Below are positions 7,106 to 13,837 of a stretch of 24,455 bases of DNA, in pieces (the first letter of the stretch is position 1; each line of letters starts with the position of its first letter). The notes beneath the pieces were generated by a model. It saw nothing but the letters and a program-made list of their open reading frames with translations, made no database searches and was not told where the DNA came from. The DNA is taken from positions 1-24,455 of IMG/VR virus record IMGVR_UViG_3300009165_000037; one strand, given 5' to 3'. The position numbers and the translations under genes are program-made. Source of the stretch: a virus.

Positions 7106-8193
7106 ATGTAAATAAGATAGTTGACGCTAGTGGTGGTGTGTTCGCTCCTGCTAGTTCTGTATTTAAAAATAGAATAATTAATGGACAGATGGTTATTGAC
7201 CAAAGAAACGCTGGTGCTAGTGTTACTGCCAATAATGGTGTTTTTGGTGTTGATAGATTTAAAATTTCTGCAACTCAAAGTAGTAAAGGAACTATGCAAC
7301 AAAATGCTGGTTCTGTTACACCACCAGCAGGATTTACTAATTATTTAGGTCTTACTTCTAGCTCTGCATTTACACCAGCAAGCGGTGATTTAATTGCTTT
7401 GTTACATAGAGTAGAAGGTTTTAATTCTGCGGATTTAGCGTGGGGAACTGCTAATGCACAGCCTGTAACTTTATCTTTTTGGGTGCGTAGTTCATTAACT
7501 GGCACTTTTGGTGGTGGTTTAGGAAATGCGGATGGTAGCTACACTTATCCGTTTAGTTATACAATCTCAACCGCAAACACTTGGCAACAAATTACTTTAA
7601 CTATTGTTGGTGCTACAAGCGGAACTTGGAATTCAACAAATGGTACTGGTATAAATATTAGCTGGAGTTTAGCTACTGGTTCAACATTTAGCGGAACTGC
7701 TGGCTCTTGGACTGGTGCTGTAAATGCTTATAACGCTACTGGTGCAACACAACCATTTTCAACTAACGGAGCAACCTTCTACATCACAGGTGTTCAACTC
7801 GAAAAAGGCACACAAGCTACTTCATTTGAATACAGACAGTATCAGCAGGAATTGGCTTTGTGTCAGCGGTATTTTAATACTATAAGCGTTTATGATGGCG
7901 GTCTTATTGGTTTTAATGACAGCACAACTGCTGGTATTTATGCTTACTACCCACCCGTTGTTATGAGAACAATGCCAACATTAGGAACTACTGGGACAGC
8001 CGCTAATTATCGCATTAGGCACGCTGGTGGAGCTGTAACTTCTTGTAGTGCAGTTCCAGCAATTCAAGCCACATCTGGAATAAATGTTTATAGAATAGGA
8101 ACAACAGTAGCTTCAGGTTTAACATCTGGACAAGGTTCAATGTTAATTGGTAATACTGATAACTTTGCTCTTACTTTTTCATCGGAGTTATAA
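7093..8193 (+). CDS. Tail fibre/receptor-binding protein
   Basis: A 366-residue protein with ATG at 7093 and GGAG at 7082-7085 located inside the end of the homing endonuclease gene. The N-terminus contains FKNRIINGQMVIDQRNAGAS, then GVDRFKIS, a frequent start of phage fibre proteins with a jelly-roll, carbohydrate-binding-like domain. The middle has the matching strands VTLSFWVRSS and TWQQITLTI, and the segment FYITGVQLEKGTQATSFEYR closes that domain (around residue 250). The C-terminal 110 residues (LALCQRYFNTISVYDGG onwards) are a separate beta-rich head likely to contact the host. The gene is AT-rich like its neighbours at 5894-6615. It abuts the next ORF with no intergenic base. Confidence 0.8.
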   Translation: MSVLNVNKIVDASGGVFAPASSVFKNRIINGQMVIDQRNAGASVTANNGVFGVDRFKISATQSSKGTMQQNAGSVTPPAGFTNYLGLTSSSAFTPASGDLIALLHRVEGFNSADLAWGTANAQPVTLSFWVRSSLTGTFGGGLGNADGSYTYPFSYTISTANTWQQITLTIVGATSGTWNSTNGTGINISWSLATGSTFSGTAGSWTGAVNAYNATGATQPFSTNGATFYITGVQLEKGTQATSFEYRQYQQELALCQRYFNTISVYDGGLIGFNDSTTAGIYAYYPPVVMRTMPTLGTTGTAANYRIRHAGGAVTSCSAVPAIQATSGINVYRIGTTVASGLTSGQGSMLIGNTDNFALTFSSEL

Positions 8194-8388
8194 ATGCCAA
8201 CTTATAAATTATTAAAACTTGAAGAAAAAGAAAATGTTGTTTTGCGTAATGGTAAAGATAGCATTCCATTCGACCCAGCTAATTCAGACTACGCTAACTT
8301 CAAAAAAGACCTTGCTAACGGTGCTGAACTTCAAGACGCAGAAGGCAATGTAATAGACGGTATAGCTTATTTAAAGGAACTTGTATGA
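8194..8388 (+). CDS. Small fibre accessory protein (64 aa)
   Basis: A 64-residue acidic protein directly following the stop of the preceding fibre gene and overlapping the next gene by ATGA (8385-8388). The segment SIPFDPANSDYANFKKDL resembles the short phage proteins with a DPAN.DY..F motif encoded immediately after tail fibre genes, and the remainder (NGAELQDAEGN) is similar in style. Proteins of this kind are usually considered fibre-assembly factors. It has no membrane segment or cysteine. Its placement between two fibre genes, and the tight overlaps, make a coupled assembly role plausible but unproven. Confidence 0.72.
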   Translation: MPTYKLLKLEEKENVVLRNGKDSIPFDPANSDYANFKKDLANGAELQDAEGNVIDGIAYLKELV

Positions 8389-9446
8389 GTTTAATTCTTA
8401 ACGGTACAGACGGTTTATCCGATGTAGACGGTACAGCAGCTACCCCTGCAATACGAGGTACTGACACTAATACAGGTATTTTCTTTCCAGCCGCAGATAC
8501 GATTGCGTTCTCTGAAGGCGGTACAGAGGCAATGCGTATTGATTCTGATGGTGATGTTGGAATAGGAACAACCAGTCCTGCTGTAAAACTAGATGTAAAT
8601 AGAAATGGTGAAGGTGAATACCTACGGGCAGGTGGTGACGATACAGGAAATAATGGCAGAGCGTTACGATTTACTAGCTCAACAGGTGGTGGATTTATTG
8701 GAGCAATGCACACCTTAAATGCTCCATCATCAGGCGGTACGATTGCTTTTGCTACTAACTCTACAGAACGGATGCGTATCCACTCTAGTGGTAATGTGAC
8801 AATCGGAAAAACTGCAATAGACTCGGCAACTGCTGGCTGTCTATTTCTTGCTGCTGGAGAAGGTGTATTTGTAACAAACGGAGCTGAACCTTTAACTTTA
8901 AATAGAAATACAAATGATGGAACTATTGTTTCTTTAAGGCAAGGTGATGTTCAAGAAGGTTCTATTTCCGTATCAGGAACTACTGTTTCTTACAACGGCG
9001 GTCACTTATCTCGCTGGTCGCAACTTCTTGACGGTTCTAAAGATGACGCAATTCTAAAAGGAACTGTACTGTCTAACCTTGACGATATGTGCGTTTGGGA
9101 AAAAGACGGTGTAGTTGCAGACAACGAACAGCTAAACAAGATGAAAGTATCAGATGTAGAAGGAGATACTAATGTTGCTGGTGTGTTTGTAAACTGGACT
9201 AGAGATGAAGATTGCAACAGCGATGACATGAATATTGCTATGACAGGCGATATGATTATCCGTATTGCAGACAGTGTTGTAGTACAGAAGGGCGATTTGT
9301 TAATGTCTGCTGGTGACGGTACTGCCAAACCACAAGGCGATGATATTGTTCGCAGTAAGACAATCGCTAAAGTAACTTCAAACTATGTAACTTGCACATA
9401 CGAAGACGGTTCTTATTGCGTACCTTGCGTACTAATGGCTTGCTAA
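8385..9446 (+). CDS. Tail spike/fibre with Peptidase G2-like C-terminal domain
   Basis: A 353-residue protein with ATG at 8385. The N-terminal 70 residues (SLILNGTDGLSDVDGTAATP, then TNTGIFFPAADTIAFSEGG and GDVGIGTTSPAVKLDV) form a series of short beta-repeats found in many environmental phage fibres. A second copy-like stretch (SGNVTIGKTAIDS) follows near residue 140. From about residue 205 (LSRWSQLLDGSKD, then GTVLSNLDDMCVW) the protein resembles the Peptidase G2/intramolecular-chaperone type domain of pre-neck appendage and spike proteins. In that family the domain helps trimer folding and may cleave itself off. The final residues YCVPCVLMAC include three cysteines, unusual for a phage fibre. 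Assignment of self-cleavage is inference from family knowledge. Confidence 0.75.
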   Translation: MSLILNGTDGLSDVDGTAATPAIRGTDTNTGIFFPAADTIAFSEGGTEAMRIDSDGDVGIGTTSPAVKLDVNRNGEGEYLRAGGDDTGNNGRALRFTSSTGGGFIGAMHTLNAPSSGGTIAFATNSTERMRIHSSGNVTIGKTAIDSATAGCLFLAAGEGVFVTNGAEPLTLNRNTNDGTIVSLRQGDVQEGSISVSGTTVSYNGGHLSRWSQLLDGSKDDAILKGTVLSNLDDMCVWEKDGVVADNEQLNKMKVSDVEGDTNVAGVFVNWTRDEDCNSDDMNIAMTGDMIIRIADSVVVQKGDLLMSAGDGTAKPQGDDIVRSKTIAKVTSNYVTCTYEDGSYCVPCVLMAC

Positions 9447-9457
9447 GAAAGCGTAAG

Positions 9458-9664
9458 ATGAACGAAATTAATCCTATAGAGTACGGTAAGTTAGTACAGT
9501 CAGTAGATAACCTAGAGCGTAAGGTGGATGCTTTAGAAGTAGACATCAAGAAGTTAGTGGCTATGGCAGAACGTAGTAAAGGTTCTCTATGGGCTTTGAT
9601 GGGTGTTGCCTCAGTTGCTGGTGCTTTCATCAGTTATGTTTCAGAGATGGTATTTAGGAAGTAA
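9458..9664 (+). CDS. Small coiled-coil membrane protein, XhlA/holin-accessory-like
   Basis: A 68-residue protein. I place the start at ATG 9458, just after the fibre stop codon, rather than at an in-frame ATG at 9392, which would lie inside the fibre gene and add a basic segment. Residues about 8-40 form a heptad-like amphipathic helix (LVQSVDNLERKVDALEVDIKKL), and residues about 44-62 form one hydrophobic membrane segment (SLWALMGVASVAGAFISYV). This coiled coil plus single C-terminal membrane anchor is the layout of XhlA-type haemolysin/lysis accessory proteins. It is far from the other lysis genes at 17915-19060, so a tail-associated membrane role is also possible. Confidence 0.7.
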   Translation: MNEINPIEYGKLVQSVDNLERKVDALEVDIKKLVAMAERSKGSLWALMGVASVAGAFISYVSEMVFRK

Positions 9665-9665
9665 T

Positions 9666-10016
9666 ATGAGACCATTATCGGTTGGTAAGAACCTTGTTGC
9701 CGCAACCAAAACCACACTATTTACTGTCCCTACAAGGCAGATAGCTAAGTGGACTCTAATGTGGGCTGTAAACAACACTGCCTCTGCTAAGAACTTCTCT
9801 GCTTGGTGGTATGACAAAAGTGAAAACACTGAAATAGCTGTGATTGTAACGTATCCTCTAGCAGCTAAGACATTCCTTAAGTTCGACGGCGGTGCTTATG
9901 TTGCCTTAGAAGAAGGTGATGAAATTAGAGTAGAAGTAGAAGCAGGTGCTACAGCGTCTGTTCTTTGTACCTTTGAATTAGAAGCAACATCCGCAGTTCA
10001 ATACAGTCAATATTAA
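9666..10016 (+). CDS. Beta-rich virion-associated protein, function unknown
   Basis: A 116-residue protein. The start is set at ATG 9666, directly after the previous stop, because an in-frame upstream ATG (9603) would add a stretch overlapping the preceding gene. The sequence begins MRPLSVGKNLVAATKTTLF and continues as alternating strands (IAKWTLMWAVNNT, ENTEIAVIVTYPL, EIRVEVEAGATASVLCTFEL). It looks like a single beta-sandwich of a decoration, fibre-tip or minor head protein. It lies between the fibre region and the basic mini-proteins. I do not recognise a named family with certainty; the structural role is inferred from fold pattern and location. Confidence 0.72.
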   Translation: MRPLSVGKNLVAATKTTLFTVPTRQIAKWTLMWAVNNTASAKNFSAWWYDKSENTEIAVIVTYPLAAKTFLKFDGGAYVALEEGDEIRVEVEAGATASVLCTFELEATSAVQYSQY

Positions 10017-10028
10017 TAGGAGATTATT

Positions 10029-10163
10029 ATGCCCATGGTCAAAGACAAGAAGTTCCCATATACAGCTAAAGGTAAAAAAGAAGCTAAAGAGTATGCCAAG
10101 AAGACTAACAGTCCTATGAAGGCTAAACCAGCTAAGAAGATGGGTTCTAAGCGTGGCTACTAA
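10029..10163 (+). CDS. Lysine-rich mini-protein (44 aa)
   Basis: A 44-residue ORF with ATG at 10029 and a good AGGAGA at 10018-10023. It contains 14 Lys and 1 Arg (about one third basic), with few hydrophobic residues: the beginning is MPMVKDKKFPYTAKGKKEAK and the end MGSKRGY. Composition resembles small DNA-binding or histone-H1-like tails. It is the first of three basic ORFs in a row and overlaps the second by 11 bases. The strong ribosome-binding site and tight packing support real expression. The function is unknown; DNA condensation, head-internal packing or RNA binding are all possible. Confidence 0.72.
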   Translation: MPMVKDKKFPYTAKGKKEAKEYAKKTNSPMKAKPAKKMGSKRGY

Positions 10164-10308
10164 ACCGGGCTTGTACGCAAATATTTCTGCAAAGCGTCAG
10201 CGTATTAAGGCTGGCTCAGGCGAGAAGATGCGTAAAGTAGGCGCTAAAGGTGCTCCTAGTGCTTCTGACTTCAAAGACGCTGCTAAGACCGCTAAGAAGA
10301 AGAAGTAA
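10153..10308 (+). CDS. Lysine-rich mini-protein (51 aa), GTG start
   Basis: A 51-residue ORF starting at GTG 10153, inside the end of the previous mini-gene, and ending with TAA 10306-10308 that overlaps the next ATG by one base. The sequence ATKPGLYANISAKRQRIKAG and the continuation SGEKMRKVGAKGAPS match a small protein I remember as recurrent in tailed-phage genomes (pattern KPGLYANI.AKR.RI..GSGEKMRK.G.KGAP). It holds 12 Lys and 3 Arg and ends in four Lys. The conserved GLYANI and GSGEKMRK segments indicate a real domain, not random basic sequence. Function unknown; partner proteins are likely its two basic neighbours. Confidence 0.8.
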   Translation: MATKPGLYANISAKRQRIKAGSGEKMRKVGAKGAPSASDFKDAAKTAKKKK

Positions 10309-10553
10309 TGCCTAAGAAATCCTTTCAGAACCCTGAAGGTGGACTCAATCAGAAGGGCAGAGACTACTACAACAAGAAGACTGGTTCTAAGCTCAAGCCG
10401 CCAGTGTCTGCTAAAGAGGCTGCAAAGTCGCCTAAAGCGGCTGCACGTCGCAAGAGTTTCTGCGCTAGGATGGGCGGTGTTGCTGGTCCAATGAAGGATG
10501 AAAAGGGTCGTCCAACCCGTAAAGCCTTAGCATTAAAAAAGTGGGACTGTTGA
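10308..10553 (+). CDS. Basic small protein, DUF6321-like
   Basis: An 81-residue protein with ATG at 10308 in a TAATG overlap with the previous gene. The C-terminal half is highly characteristic: RRKSFCARMGGVAGPMKDEK, then GRPTRKALALKKWDC. I associate this with the DUF6321 family of phage proteins. The N-terminal half (FQNPEGGLNQKGRDYYNKKT) is also a recognisable conserved block. There are 16 Lys and 6 Arg. Cys52 and the terminal Cys81 are conserved in the pattern as I know it and could form a disulphide or metal site. The function has not been established as far as I know. Operon position suggests a virion or DNA-packing role. Confidence 0.8.
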   Translation: MPKKSFQNPEGGLNQKGRDYYNKKTGSKLKPPVSAKEAAKSPKAAARRKSFCARMGGVAGPMKDEKGRPTRKALALKKWDC

Positions 10554-10564
10554 GCAAATAATGC

Positions 10565-10593
10565 TTGCAATTTACGTAAAAGTATGATAAACT
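10565..10593 (+). promoter_or_regulatory. Sigma70-like promoter with extended -10
   Basis: TTGCAA (10565-10570), a 17-base spacer and TAAACT (10588-10593) with TG at 10585-10586. It lies in the 49-base gap before the adaptor gene. From GCTTG to the -10 it has the same length as the element at 2158-2186 and shares CAATTTA just after the -35, which raises confidence that both are used. The individual hexamers are weaker than in the first promoter. Confidence 0.5.
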
Positions 10594-10602
10594 GGTAAAA
10601 AT

Positions 10603-11259
10603 ATGGCATCTAAAAACTACTTAGAACTAACAAACGATGTGTTAATACGACTGCGTGAGCCAGAGGCTTCCTCAGTATCGGATAACGCCTATGTAAAGCT
10701 GATTGCACGCTACATTAACGATTCTAAGCGTCAGGTTGAGGATGCTTACAACTGGAACGCATTATCAGAGACATTGTCTGCTGTGACTGGTTCAGACATC
10801 TTTAACTATGTCTTAGAAGGCACAGGTCAACGCTTTCGTGTAATTGATGTGTTGAATGACACTAGCAATTTCGTAATGCGAAATGCCACGACTCGTTGGA
10901 TGAACGACCAGTTCTTAATCGCTAGTCCCGCTAAAGGTTCTCCTTATTACTATAACTTTAACGGCACAAACAGTGACGGCGACACTCAGGTAGATTTATA
11001 CCCTATCCCTAATGGTGTGTACAACATTCGATTTAACGTGATTCGTCCACAAGTTGAGCTAGTTGCTAACTCGGATAAATTATTAGTTCCGCATGAGCCT
11101 GTTGTCTTAGGAGCACTAGCACGAGCACAGGCAGAGCGTGGTGAAGACGGTGGTGTACAGTCTGCTGAGACTTATGCACTGTTTAAGCAAAGTCTTGCTG
11201 ACGCTATTGGTTTAGAGTCTGCTAGGTACTTTGAAGAAGAAGCGTGGTATCCCATCTAA
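10603..11259 (+). CDS. Head-tail adaptor protein (SU10 adaptor / gp11-like)
   Basis: A 218-residue protein with ATG at 10603. The N-terminus ASKNYLELTNDVLIRLREPE, followed by YVKLIARYINDSKRQVEDAYNWNAL, is the typical helical start of podovirus adaptors that sit under the portal ring. A beta-rich middle (FNYVLEGTGQRFRVIDVLND, DTQVDLYPIPNGVYNIRFNV) and a helical C-terminus (PVVLGALARAQAERGED) follow. In the virion twelve copies connect the portal to the nozzle. The stop codon overlaps the ATG of the nozzle gene by one base, the expected partner. The promoter just upstream would allow separate control of the tail genes. Confidence 0.85.
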   Translation: MASKNYLELTNDVLIRLREPEASSVSDNAYVKLIARYINDSKRQVEDAYNWNALSETLSAVTGSDIFNYVLEGTGQRFRVIDVLNDTSNFVMRNATTRWMNDQFLIASPAKGSPYYYNFNGTNSDGDTQVDLYPIPNGVYNIRFNVIRPQVELVANSDKLLVPHEPVVLGALARAQAERGEDGGVQSAETYALFKQSLADAIGLESARYFEEEAWYPI

Positions 11260-12878
11260 TGGCTGGTACACTGCAAACTTCCTCGATTGCAGCACCGGGC
11301 TTTTACGGTCTCAATCTTCAAGAGTCAAGCATTACGCTTTCTTCTGGCTTTGCACTTAAAGCACAGAACTGCGTAATTGACCGATATGGTCGTATTGGTG
11401 CGAGACGGGGCTGGACTCCGCTTAACGCTACCAACAGCGACTTAGGTTCTAATCCGATTGAAGCAATGATGGAGGTCGTAGATGGCGGAAGCAATACTAT
11501 TATATCAGCAGGTAATAACAAGTTATTCACTGGTCGCGCAACACTTACACAACGTCTTGTCCGAAATGCAGACAATTCAGGAAACGCTACTTACACGATA
11601 ACTGCTAATAACTGGCAGATGGCAGCAATGCCATACGGTGATGTCAATGACTTTCAGCCCCATGCTTATTTAGCACAAGCTGGACATCCGATGCTAGTGT
11701 GGCATGAGTTACCTGTCTCTGGCGGAGACCCTCACGACCACGATAGCGGTACTTTCGGATTCCAACAGATTGGGGATGTCGGTACATTACCGGCTAATCA
11801 CAGCACATCAACATTTAAGCCTAATGCAGTCTTGTCTGCCTTTGGTCGTATTTGGGTTGGTAACATTGCTGGAGACACACAGACTGTTTACTTCAGCGAC
11901 TTACTGCGTGGCTCTGACTTCACAACAGGTTCAGCAGGTTTCTTAAACTTACAAGAAGTATTCCCTAATGGCGATAACATTGTCGCTATCGCAGCACACA
12001 ATGGATTCTTAGTCATCTTTGGTCGTAACAACACCGCTATCTACGCTAATCCGATTGATACTTCTGCTTTAGTATTACAAGACATTATCTATAATGTAGG
12101 CTGTATTGCTCGTGATTCAGTACAGAACATTGGTACAGATATTCTGTTCTTGTCTGATGCTGGTGTTCGTAGCCTTGCTCGTGTGATTCAAGAGAAGTCA
12201 TTACCGATGAACGACATCTCTAAGAATGTTCGTGATGACTTGATGGCTAACATAGCTTCCGAGGCTGATTTAGGTAAGGTTAAAAGTATTTACCACGAAC
12301 GAGATGCTATTTATCTTTTGTCTTTACCAACAACACGCTTTGTGTATTGCTTTGATACTCGCTCACGTCTACAAGACGGTTCAGCTAGAGTTACTATTTG
12401 GGACAACTTACAACCAAGTTCATTCTGTATTACGCAAGCAAAAGAGTTATTGATTGGTAAGACATCATACATCGGTAAGTACTTTGGACACTCTGACAAT
12501 GGCTCATCTTATCGTTTACAGTATTACACTAACTACTTTGATTTCGATGCTGCAACTAAACTCAAGATTCTCAAGAAGATTGGTTGGGTCTTAATTGGAG
12601 GCACAAACCAGCCAGTTGCTGTTAAGTGGGGTTTTGATTATACAGAAGGGTATCAAGCATCTACCTATGTCTTAGACACAGCAGTTGTTTATGAATACGG
12701 TATCGGTGAGTACAACATCGCTGAATACAGCTCAGGTATTGTTCTTGATAGATTCTCTGTCAATGCTGGTGGTCAAGGCACGATTATGCAACTCGGATTA
12801 GAAGCAGACATTAACGGCAACCCTTTATCAATCCAAAAGATTGACGTAGCGGTTAAAGCAGGTAAAACAATAGTTTAA
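11259..12878 (+). CDS. Tail nozzle protein (gp12-like tubular protein)
   Basis: A 539-residue protein. I choose ATG 11259 (MAGTLQTSSIAAPGFYGLNL), which overlaps the adaptor stop, instead of an in-frame upstream ATG at 11244. The pattern APGFYGLNLQESS, then NCVIDRYGRIGARRGW, is a hallmark of short-tailed-phage nozzle proteins. It is followed by propeller-like repeats (PNAVLSAFGRIWVGNI, GFLVIFGRNNTAIY, DILFLSDAGVRSLAR). Nozzle proteins form a hexameric tube at the tail end, closing the channel until ejection. The C-terminal part (YYTNYFDFDAATKLKILKKI) is beta-rich and probably binds fibres or the tail tip. Position after the adaptor agrees with the T7 gp11-gp12 order. Confidence 0.82.
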   Translation: MAGTLQTSSIAAPGFYGLNLQESSITLSSGFALKAQNCVIDRYGRIGARRGWTPLNATNSDLGSNPIEAMMEVVDGGSNTIISAGNNKLFTGRATLTQRLVRNADNSGNATYTITANNWQMAAMPYGDVNDFQPHAYLAQAGHPMLVWHELPVSGGDPHDHDSGTFGFQQIGDVGTLPANHSTSTFKPNAVLSAFGRIWVGNIAGDTQTVYFSDLLRGSDFTTGSAGFLNLQEVFPNGDNIVAIAAHNGFLVIFGRNNTAIYANPIDTSALVLQDIIYNVGCIARDSVQNIGTDILFLSDAGVRSLARVIQEKSLPMNDISKNVRDDLMANIASEADLGKVKSIYHERDAIYLLSLPTTRFVYCFDTRSRLQDGSARVTIWDNLQPSSFCITQAKELLIGKTSYIGKYFGHSDNGSSYRLQYYTNYFDFDAATKLKILKKIGWVLIGGTNQPVAVKWGFDYTEGYQASTYVLDTAVVYEYGIGEYNIAEYSSGIVLDRFSVNAGGQGTIMQLGLEADINGNPLSIQKIDVAVKAGKTIV

Positions 12879-12887
12879 GGAATAAAC

Positions 12888-13547
12888 ATGGCAGATTATA
12901 ATAAATCAACTAATTTCACCGCTAAGGATACCTTACCAACAGGTAACGCTGGTAAGATTGTCAAAGGTACAGAAATTGATACTGAACTCACTGCAATTTC
13001 TAATGCGATTGCATCTAAAGCAGATATTAACAGTGCTTCCTTAACAGGTACTCCTACCGCACCGACAGCGTCTGCTGGTACTAACACAACACAACTTGCA
13101 ACCACAGCGTTTGTAACGGCTGCATTGGGAGCAATTTACCCTGTTGGTTCTATTTACATCAACGCTACTAGCGCATCAAACCCATCTACACTGCTGGGGT
13201 TTGGTACATGGACAGCCTTTGGTGCTGGTCGTGTCTTAGTTGGTTTAGACGCAGGTGACGCACTGTTCGACACTGCTGAAGAAACTGGTGGCTCTAAAGA
13301 TGCTGTTGTTGTGTCTCATACACACACTGCAACTGTAACAGACCCCGGACACGCTCACTCCTACAATCAACCAGTACAAAGTAATGCTGCTAACCCTCCG
13401 GGTTCGTCAGGTTCACAAGCAAGTTCAACAACTACTGGCACAGCATCAACAGGTATTTCTGTAACTAACGCATCTACTGGTGTAAGCGGTACTAACGCTA
13501 ACGTACAGCCATACATTACTGTTCGTATGTGGAAGAGGACAGCTTGA
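12888..13547 (+). CDS. Tail fibre/tip protein with phage collar-type domain
   Basis: A 219-residue protein with ATG at 12888 and AAGGA upstream. The N-terminus is virion-binding-like (ADYNKSTNFTAKDTLPTG). A fibre-repeat motif follows (SLTGTPTAPTASAGT, TTQLATTAFVTAAL, residues about 51-81), then the phage tail-collar/gp10-like domain YPVGSIYINATSASNPSTLL, then FGTWTAFGAGRVLVG. The histidine motif SHTHTATVTDPGHAHSY (about residues 143-159) resembles the HxH iron-binding threads of trimeric fibre tips. The end (VQPYITVRMWKRTA) is the usual collar-domain ending. It probably forms a trimeric tail tip or short fibre attached to the nozzle encoded just upstream. Confidence 0.85.
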   Translation: MADYNKSTNFTAKDTLPTGNAGKIVKGTEIDTELTAISNAIASKADINSASLTGTPTAPTASAGTNTTQLATTAFVTAALGAIYPVGSIYINATSASNPSTLLGFGTWTAFGAGRVLVGLDAGDALFDTAEETGGSKDAVVVSHTHTATVTDPGHAHSYNQPVQSNAANPPGSSGSQASSTTTGTASTGISVTNASTGVSGTNANVQPYITVRMWKRTA

Positions 13548-13837
13548 GTTTTAAAGTACCAGTCGTCATTCGTGAAGACTATACCATGTTGTTAGAGTTA
13601 CATGACAACTTAATATGGTTTCACACCGATGTTCGTAAATGGACACCAACAGTTAAAGCAAAGTATTTAGAAGATTTAAATTTGTTACAACACTTAGTTT
13701 CTGTTCCGCTAGTTGGCTTAGTGAAACAAGATAACACAAAGTTAGCCAAGTTTGGAAAGTCAATCGGTTTTGAGTTTAAACAAGATTTTATAGGTCAGGA
13801 TAAACAAATGTATCACATATATAGTAGGAGTCTATAA
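13544..13837 (+). CDS. Small protein in virion operon, possible GNAT-like fold
   Basis: About 97 residues. I prefer TTG 13544 (overlapping the previous TGA as TTGA), since GAGGA at 13535-13539 precedes it, whereas the in-frame ATG at 13529 has no clear ribosome-binding site. Segments KVPVVIREDYTMLLELHDNL and LVSVPLVGLVKQDNTKLAKF, then IGFEFKQDFIGQDKQMYHIY, recall the ending of small GNAT-like phage proteins, in which an aromatic final strand follows K(F/L)G...GF. The acetyl-CoA loop (Q/RxxGxG/A) is not evident, so enzymatic activity is doubtful. It overlaps the next gene by one base and is probably translated with the internal virion proteins. Confidence 0.6.
   Translation: MSFKVPVVIREDYTMLLELHDNLIWFHTDVRKWTPTVKAKYLEDLNLLQHLVSVPLVGLVKQDNTKLAKFGKSIGFEFKQDFIGQDKQMYHIYSRSL

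Noticed and set aside
5894-8193. Diversity-generating retroelement targeting the fibre genes
   Set aside because: No reverse transcriptase, accessory variability gene or template repeat is present in the window, and no adenine-mutated repeat pair was found.
9002-9328. Minus-strand frame of 108 codons inside the spike gene
   Set aside because: Shadow of the coherent plus-strand beta-rich domain with no supporting signal.
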